Below, one piece after another: positions 31,550 through 35,886 of a stretch of 35,886 bases of DNA (position 1 is its first letter; every line of letters begins with the position of its first letter). Below the pieces are notes generated by a model. It worked only from the letters and a program-made list of their open reading frames with translations. It searched no databases and was not told where the DNA came from. Origin of the DNA: Streptomyces huasconensis (GTDB lineage: Bacteria > Actinomycetota > Actinomycetes > Streptomycetales > Streptomycetaceae). Made by a program: the position numbers and the translations under genes. The stretch covers positions 1 through 35,886 of the forward strand of contig RBWT01000079.1 of the NCBI GenBank assembly GCA_004010275.1, written 5' to 3'.

Positions 31550-31786
31550 CACCCCCACCCCCCAATCAACCGGGCTTGGCCATCTGCCTCAACCGGTGGT
31601 AGTCCGGGAGCAATTCGGGCGTATCTCAGAAAACCCTTGATCACAGGCGTGATCGGCCGTGTCCGCATTGCCCGTTACGGCGTCAATAAGGAGCGACACG
31701 CCCGGGATTCAGGGCCCGAAACAGCAACTGTGGCGCACCACACGTTTCTTGAAGGGAACCGTGTGTCCCTGATAGCGGTTGTTCTC

Positions 31787-32622
31787 ATGTCCCACACCGC
31801 TCACATACCCAGCCACCGGAAGCCCCGTCGCAGCGCCTCCAAGATGGCCCTGCGGGCCGGAGTTGCCGGTGGCGTCCTCAGCACCCTGGCAGTGGCCGCG
31901 GCGGCCGGTACGGCGAACGCGGCCGAGCCGGTGTCCGAGACCATCGAGATGCCCACCCTGACCGCCGATCTGACCGCCCAGATCGCGCAGTCGGCGGACG
32001 CCACCCAGCAGGCCGCCGACACCTACGAGTCGCGCGCCGAGCAGGACGCCGCCGCCGCCAAGGCGCCAAGCAGGCCAAGGAAGACCAGGCGCAGGCCGAG
32101 AAGAAGGCCGAGGCCAAGCGCAAGGCCGAGGCCGCCGCGAAGAAGAAGGCCGAGGCGGAGCGCGCCTCCCGCGCCACCGAGCGCACCACGCTCTCCACCC
32201 AGTCGACCTCTAGCTCCGGCTCCGGCGCCTCCGCCGCCACCGCCTCCGACTCGGTCGCCCCGGCCAGCGGCAGCGTCGGCACGGTCATCAGCTTCCTCAA
32301 GGCGCAGCTCGGCGACGCGTACGTGATGGGTGCCTCGGGTCCGAACGCCTGGGACTGCTCCAGCCTCGTGCAGGCCGCGTTCAAGCAGGCGGGCGTGGAC
32401 CTTCCGCGCGTCTCGCAGGACCAGTCGGTCGCCGGTACGCCGGTCGCGCTCTCCAACATCCAGGTGGGCGACATCCTTTACTGGGGCGGCGCCGGCTCCG
32501 CGTACCACGTCGGTGTGTACATCGGTAACGGCCAGTACCTGGACGCCGCCAACCCCAGCAAGGGCGTTGTCATCCAGGACCTGTCGGGTTACCCGGCCTC
32601 GGGCGCCGTGCGCGTCCTCTGA
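31787..32622 (+). CDS. Secreted NlpC/P60 peptidoglycan endopeptidase, one frame break
   Basis: Cleaves stem peptides of peptidoglycan outside the cell. The N-terminal region has Arg/Lys, a hydrophobic core and ANA-A, a signal peptide ending about residue 45. An Ala/Lys/Glu-rich coiled coil follows, then the NlpC/P60 domain with catalytic Cys in WDCSSLVQAAFKQAG and His in YHVGVYIGNG. Sense shifts one frame near 32063: AAAKA continues as AKQAKEDQAQAEKKAEAKRK only if one base is restored (GCGCC for GCGGCC). Total length is 836 nt, one short of a multiple of three, giving 278 residues when restored. ATG 31787 matches the family N-terminus; GTG 31763 has a better ribosome site (AAGGG) and is an alternative. 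Confidence 0.85.
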
Positions 32623-32642
32623 CGGCCCCTTAGAGCGACGTA

Positions 32643-32678
32643 CCAAGCCGAACCCCCGGGTGGGGTTCCGGCCCTTGG
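32643..32678. terminator. Bidirectional terminator hairpin
   Basis: GAACCCC (32650-32656) and GGGGTTC (32662-32668) form a perfect 7-bp stem with a 5-base loop, extended by CCAAG (32643-32647) and CTTGG (32674-32678). It lies 20 bp after the NlpC/P60 stop, between convergent genes. There is no U-tract, which is common in this genome type. Confidence 0.65.
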
Positions 32679-32699
32679 CGTGCCCTCAGGCGGCCGTAC

Positions 32700-32722
32700 A
32701 GCCGTTCCAGAGGCGAACGGCT
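32700..32722 (-). terminator. Second hairpin at the end of the ABM-family gene
   Basis: AGCCGTTC (32700-32707) and GAACGGCT (32715-32722) form a perfect 8-bp stem with a 7-base loop. It overlaps the stop codon of the minus-strand gene (32721-32723). Confidence 0.5.
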
Positions 32723-33050
32723 AGCTGTTCTTCGGCGACAGCTCCGCCATCCGCGACCAGTCGTCGCCCTCGATCTCCGTGTTGATGATCTGCGGGACCT
32801 CCGCGATCGCCTCGGACATCGTCTCCATGCCGGCCTTGAAGTGGTCGGAGTTCACGTGCGCGGCGCCCGCCTCGGGCGAGGCGAAGGCCTCCAGGAGCAC
32901 GAACTGGTTGGGGTCGTCGACGCTGCGCGACCACTCGTAGAAGAGGTTGCCGGGCTCGGCGCGCGTGGCCCGGGTGAATTCGGCGGTCCGCTCCAGCCAG
33001 GTGTCGGCGTGCTCGGGGCGGACGGTGAACTTGACGGCGATGAAAATCAT
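32721..33050 (-). CDS. ABM-family (antibiotic biosynthesis/quinol monooxygenase-like) protein
   Basis: A 109-residue dimeric alpha/beta barrel of the ABM (YgiN-like) family: MIFIAVKFTVRPEHADTWLE at the start, then FYEWSRSVDDPNQFVLLEAFAS and AAHVNSDHFKAGM, the standard strand and His-containing helix pattern. Members act on quinols or polyketide-like phenols without cofactors, or have no known substrate. ATG 33050 starts the domain at once. It lies 77 bp downstream of the GGR-family gene on the same strand, so joint transcription is likely; quinol chemistry would fit that partner, but this is inference. Confidence 0.85.
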   Translation of the reverse strand: MIFIAVKFTVRPEHADTWLERTAEFTRATRAEPGNLFYEWSRSVDDPNQFVLLEAFASPEAGAAHVNSDHFKAGMETMSEAIAEVPQIINTEIEGDDWSRMAELSPKNS

Positions 33051-33127
33051 GACGTCAGCCTGCCTTGCCTCCGGCGGGTGGGCAAATCGGGCGATGAGGG
33101 TCTGACCTGGGGCGAGACGCCCCCCGC

Positions 33128-34414
33128 TCACGCCTTCGGCGCCACCTTGCTCAGGCCGTTGATGATGCGGTCCATCGCGTCGCCACCCGTCGGGTCGGTG
33201 AGGTTGGCCAGCATCTTCAGCGTGAACTTCATCAGGATGGGGTGGGTCAGACCGCGCTGCGTGGCGATCTTCATGACCTTGGGGTTGCCGATGAGCTTCA
33301 CGAAGGCGCGGCCCAGCGTGTAGTAGCCGCCGTAGGTCTCCTTGAGCGTCTGCGGGTAGTTCTGGAGCGCCAGTTCGCGCTGGGCCGGGGTGGCACGCGC
33401 GTGTGCCTGCACGATGACGTCGGCCGCGATCTGGCCGGACTCCATGGCGTACGCGATGCCCTCGCCGTTGAACGGGTTGACCAGGCCGCCCGCGTCGCCC
33501 ACCAGGAGCAGGCCCTTGGTGTAGTGCGGCTGGCGGTTGAAGGCCATCGGCAGGGCCGCGCCGCGGATCGGCATCGTCATGTTCTCCGGGGTGTACCCCC
33601 AGTCCTCCGGCATCGAGGCGCACCACGCCTTGAGGACCTCGCGCCAGTCCAGCTCGCGGAAGGCCTTGGAGGAGTTGAGGATGCCGAGGCCGACGTTGGA
33701 GGTGCCGTCGCCCATGCCGAAGATCCAGCCGTAGCCGGGCAGGAGCCGGTCCTCGCCGGGTCCGCGGCGGTCCCACAGCTCCAGCCAGGACTCCAGGTAG
33801 TCGTCGTCGTGGCGGGGCGAGGTGAAGTACGTCCGCACGGCGACGCCCATCGGGCGGTCCTCGCGGCGGTGCAGCCCCATGGCCAGCGAGATGCGCGAGG
33901 AGTTGCCGTCGGCCGCGACGACCAGCGGGGCGTGGAAGGTGACCGGGGTCTTCTCCTCGCCGAGCTTGGCGTGCACGCCGGTGATGCGGCCGGTGCGGTC
34001 GTCGATGACCGGCTCCCCCACGTTGCACCGCTCGTACAGCCGGGCGCCCGCCTTCTGTGCCTGCCGGGCGAGCTGCTCGTCGAAGTCGTCGCGCTTCCGT
34101 ACGAGGCCGTAGTCGGGGTACGAGGCCAGCTCGGGCCAGTCCAGCTGGAGCCGCACACCGCCGCCGATGATGCGCAGGCCCTTGTTGCGCAGCCAGCCCG
34201 CCTCTTCGGAGATGTCGATGCCCATGGAGACGAGCTGCTTGGTGGCGCGCGGGGTGAGCCCGTCACCGCAGACCTTCTCGCGCGGGAACGCGGTCTTCTC
34301 CAGGAGGAGGACGTCGAGCCCGGCCTTCGCCAGGTAGTACGCCGTCGTCGAACCCGCGGGCCCGGCTCCGACGACGATGACGTCCGCTGTGTGTTCGGAG
34401 AGGGGCTCGGTCAC
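33128..34414 (-). CDS. Geranylgeranyl reductase family FAD-dependent oxidoreductase (candidate menaquinone side-chain reductase)
   Basis: A 428-residue flavoprotein. VIVVGAGPAGSTTAYYLAKAG (residues 12-32) is the FAD Rossmann motif; FPREKVCGDGLTPRA and LLLVGDAGGLVNPFNGEGIAYAMESG are the family's substrate and second FAD blocks. Family members reduce prenyl double bonds; in mycobacteria the relative MenJ saturates one isoprene of menaquinone. Streptomycetes use partly saturated MK-9, and the nuo operon and polyprenyl synthase gene lie nearby, so the same role is proposed here. GTG 34414 has GGGAGA upstream. A dyad lies in the divergent region shared with the GNAT gene. Confidence 0.88.
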   Translation of the reverse strand: MTEPLSEHTADVIVVGAGPAGSTTAYYLAKAGLDVLLLEKTAFPREKVCGDGLTPRATKQLVSMGIDISEEAGWLRNKGLRIIGGGVRLQLDWPELASYPDYGLVRKRDDFDEQLARQAQKAGARLYERCNVGEPVIDDRTGRITGVHAKLGEEKTPVTFHAPLVVAADGNSSRISLAMGLHRREDRPMGVAVRTYFTSPRHDDDYLESWLELWDRRGPGEDRLLPGYGWIFGMGDGTSNVGLGILNSSKAFRELDWREVLKAWCASMPEDWGYTPENMTMPIRGAALPMAFNRQPHYTKGLLLVGDAGGLVNPFNGEGIAYAMESGQIAADVIVQAHARATPAQRELALQNYPQTLKETYGGYYTLGRAFVKLIGNPKVMKIATQRGLTHPILMKFTLKMLANLTDPTGGDAMDRIINGLSKVAPKA

Positions 34415-34443
34415 GGCGGGTTCTCCCCAGGCTCGAAATCTAT

Positions 34444-34457
34444 GTGCCGACCGGCAC
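34444..34457. promoter_or_regulatory. Perfect inverted repeat between the GGR-family and GNAT genes
   Basis: GTGCCG-AC-CGGCAC, flanked by AT-rich TAT and ATATG, lies 29 bp from the GGR start and 53 bp from the GNAT start. Its place between divergent starts suggests an operator serving both. The regulator is unknown. Confidence 0.5.
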
Positions 34458-34510
34458 GGGATATGGGCAGTCTATGAGGCGGTACCGACCAGCCAGCCGA
34501 AGGGCCACAC

Positions 34511-35049
34511 GTGACCGAGCAGACCGAGACCCTGCCCGCCCCGCACCTCCCCGTGGTGCGGCTGCGCGTCCCCACCCACGAGGACGCCTTCGCCTGGCAC
34601 CGCCTCTTCCACGACCGCGAGGTCATGGAGTTCCTCGGGGGCAAGCCCGCGGAACTCTCCATGTACGAGGAGCTGACCGCCCGGCAGCGCAGACACGACG
34701 CCGAACTGGGCTTCTGCCTGTGGACGTTGCTGGACGAGGCAGGTGAGCCGATCGGCTTCGCGGGCGCAGCCCTCGGCCCCGCGACTGGGGCCCGACCGGG
34801 GAGATGGAGATCGGCTGGCGGCTGGCCCGCGCGGCCTGGGGCAAGGGGTACGCGACCGCGGCCGCCCACGCCGCGCTGGAGCGGCTGCGGGCGGCGCGCG
34901 TGCCCGCCGTGACGGCGGTGGTCGACGCCGGCAACGAACGCTCCGCCGCGGTGGCCCGGCGGCTCGGCATGGTGCTGAGCGAGACGTACACCAGGCCGGG
35001 GACGGGCGCGGAGCGGCGCCTGGCGCACTGCTTCCGGCTCACGTTGTAG
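34511..35049 (+). CDS. GNAT family N-acetyltransferase (RimJ/RimL-like), one frame break
   Basis: Transfers an acetyl group from acetyl-CoA to an amine; the substrate is unknown. The N-terminal half (LRVPTHEDAFAWHRLFHDREVMEFLGG) is typical of the RimJ/RimL group. Sense changes frame near 34780: IGFAGAALGPA continues as WGPTGEMEIGWRLARAAWGKGYAT, which carries the acetyl-CoA loop (RAAWGKGYAT), and ends in NERSAAVARRLGMVL. Total length is 539 nt, one base short of a multiple of three, so a single missing C before GCGACTGG restores about 179 residues. GTG 34511 starts the family domain. Confidence 0.8.
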
Positions 35050-35096
35050 GACATGTATGAGCTCTGGTTGGGGCGCGCGACTCGCTCGGGGGAGGG

Positions 35097-35886
35097 TCAG
35101 TCCATGAGCCGCCAGGTCTTCAGGGCGGTCCGGTGCGTCTTCGCGCCCTCGCCCGCGGGCCAGAAGTCCTCGCGCCAGGAGAGCTGGATGGCGTACTCGG
35201 TGCCGTTCTCGGCGACGTAGCTCTGGTTGATGGCGTGGATCGTGCGGTCCGCCTCGTCCGTGTACGTGTACTCCCAGATGGCGCCGTCCCGCCCCTGGAA
35301 GGTGTTCTGCTCCAGCCGAATCCGCCGGTAGTCCGACTTGTCCGAGGCGGTCTTGGTGTGCTGCTCGATGTCCGTGAAGTTCTCGTACGAGGTGTAGGGC
35401 GCGTCCTTCACGACGCCGACGAGGAACTCCTCCCGCCCGGTCGACCCGGCATAGGTGATCTGTCCGGGCCGCTCCGGGTTCACGGACTGCCGCGTCCACC
35501 CCTCGGGGACCGCGAAGGAGAACTTCTCGGGGTCCGTCACCCGCTCGGAACCCTCGGGCACCTCGGCCTCGTCGACGGCTTCGGAGTCCGCGCTGTCGCT
35601 CGGCTCCTGGCTCGGTGTGGTCGGCGGAACGGACGGACCCGGTTCCTGGCTCGGCTCCGTGCTCGGCGCTTCGGACCGGCTGACGGTGGGCTTGTCGTCC
35701 TTGCCCGCGTCACCCGCCTTGTCGTCGTTGTTGTCCTGCCAGACAAGGACGCCGGCCGTCGCGCCACCGCCGATGAGGAAGGCCCCGGCGAGCGTGGCCA
35801 CCCACACCCCGGCCCGGCCGCGCGGCTTGGCGGCGGCGGGAGGCTGCGGGGCGAGCTGGACGGCGGTGCGGCCGTACGTGTGGGAC
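35097..35886 (-). CDS. Membrane-anchored extracellular protein of unknown function, cut at the start codon
   Basis: Read from the right edge the frame begins SHTYGRTAVQLAPQPP; the last base of the window is the first base of a CAT on the + strand, so ATG is very likely split by the edge. A Pro/Ala cytoplasmic segment, one helix (VATLAGAFLIGGGATAGVLVW) and a Ser/Pro/Glu-rich linker lead to an external domain (SFAVPEGWTRQSVNP to TALKTWRLMD) of about 140 residues. The layout resembles the extracellular parts of streptomycete kinase-associated or sensor proteins, but I do not recognise a named family. It converges on the GNAT gene with a 47-bp gap. Confidence 0.7.
   Translation of the reverse strand, partial: SHTYGRTAVQLAPQPPAAAKPRGRAGVWVATLAGAFLIGGGATAGVLVWQDNNDDKAGDAGKDDKPTVSRSEAPSTEPSQEPGPSVPPTTPSQEPSDSADSEAVDEAEVPEGSERVTDPEKFSFAVPEGWTRQSVNPERPGQITYAGSTGREEFLVGVVKDAPYTSYENFTDIEQHTKTASDKSDYRRIRLEQNTFQGRDGAIWEYTYTDEADRTIHAINQSYVAENGTEYAIQLSWREDFWPAGEGAKTHRTALKTWRLMD

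Larger units (their letters stand above)
30988..31786. other. 799-bp divergent regulatory region between nuoA and the NlpC/P60 gene
   Basis: It contains the nuo operator, a small hairpin CTTCG-TACG-CGAAG (31202-31215), repeated GTGATC(AC) sites at 31153, 31197, 31223, 31318 and 31639-31654, a GAGATCTC repeat with a perfect hairpin (31469-31513), a Crp-like dyad (31532-31549) and a C-rich run (31552-31563). I looked for the conserved core of a c-di-AMP riboswitch and did not find it. No gene is supported. Confidence 0.6.

Noticed and set aside
31549..31563. G-quadruplex on the minus strand from the C5/C6 runs
   Set aside because: Only two long G runs plus short ones; possible but weak, and no link to a start site can be shown.
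31400..31786. c-di-AMP (ydaO-type) riboswitch before the NlpC/P60 gene
   Set aside because: Expected from context, but the conserved core near the CAGCTAACC-type end is absent from this leader.
32055..32070. Programmed frameshift in the NlpC/P60 gene
   Set aside because: No slippery heptamer or following structure is apparent, and other genes in the window show similar single-base breaks.

Overview
The window is very GC-rich, with GTG starts, tightly overlapping stop/start codons and few U-tract terminators. It carries a complete 14-gene nuoA-N operon flanked by an NlpC/P60 wall hydrolase, a geranylgeranyl-reductase-family flavoprotein and a RecQ helicase. This is the chromosomal core of a Streptomyces or a very close relative. 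No transposase, phage gene, CRISPR array, tRNA or rRNA gene was seen.

Layout. 1-1585 (+): 3' part of a multi-membrane GT-C-like protein with at least three frame breaks. 1780-2376 (+): flavodoxin-fold NAD(P)H oxidoreductase. 5864-2410 (-): an operon of a LolA-like anchored protein, an ABC ATPase and an ABC-2 permease. 7292-6282 (-): trans-polyprenyl diphosphate synthase with an intrinsic terminator. 7679-9745 (+): CocE/NonD (S15-type) hydrolase whose 3' end overlaps a convergent HAD phosphatase (10583-9726, -). 10887-12224 (+): fumarylacetoacetase behind a strong dyad operator. 14540-12537 (-): RecQ. 30987-14731 (-): nuoA-N, almost every junction overlapping or within 10 nt. 31787-32622 (+): NlpC/P60 hydrolase with one frame break. 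33050-32721 and 34414-33128 (-): ABM-family protein and GGR-family flavoprotein. 34511-35049 (+): GNAT with one frame break. 35886-35097 (-): membrane-anchored protein reaching the window edge.

How the genes fit together. NuoA-N oxidises NADH and reduces menaquinone while pumping protons. The polyprenyl synthase probably makes the menaquinone side chain, and the GGR-family protein is a candidate for partially saturating it, so three pieces of quinone-linked respiration lie within about 28 kb. A TGTGA-N6-TCACA dyad upstream of nuoA fits a Rex (redox) or Crp operator, and a second Crp-like dyad lies upstream of the NlpC/P60 gene.

What is unusual. (1) Many unrelated genes carry in-frame tandem repeats (15, 18, 24, 27 or 42 bp units) at their ends or in linkers, and two intergenic regions carry similar arrays. 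(2) nuoM contains an in-frame insert that looks like a small palindromic repeat. (3) Five genes have single-base frame breaks, five of them inside nuoG, mostly at G/C runs; these look more like sequence errors than gene decay. I found no convincing new multi-gene system; the most novel signals are the repeat expansions, the nuoM insert and several unassigned operators.
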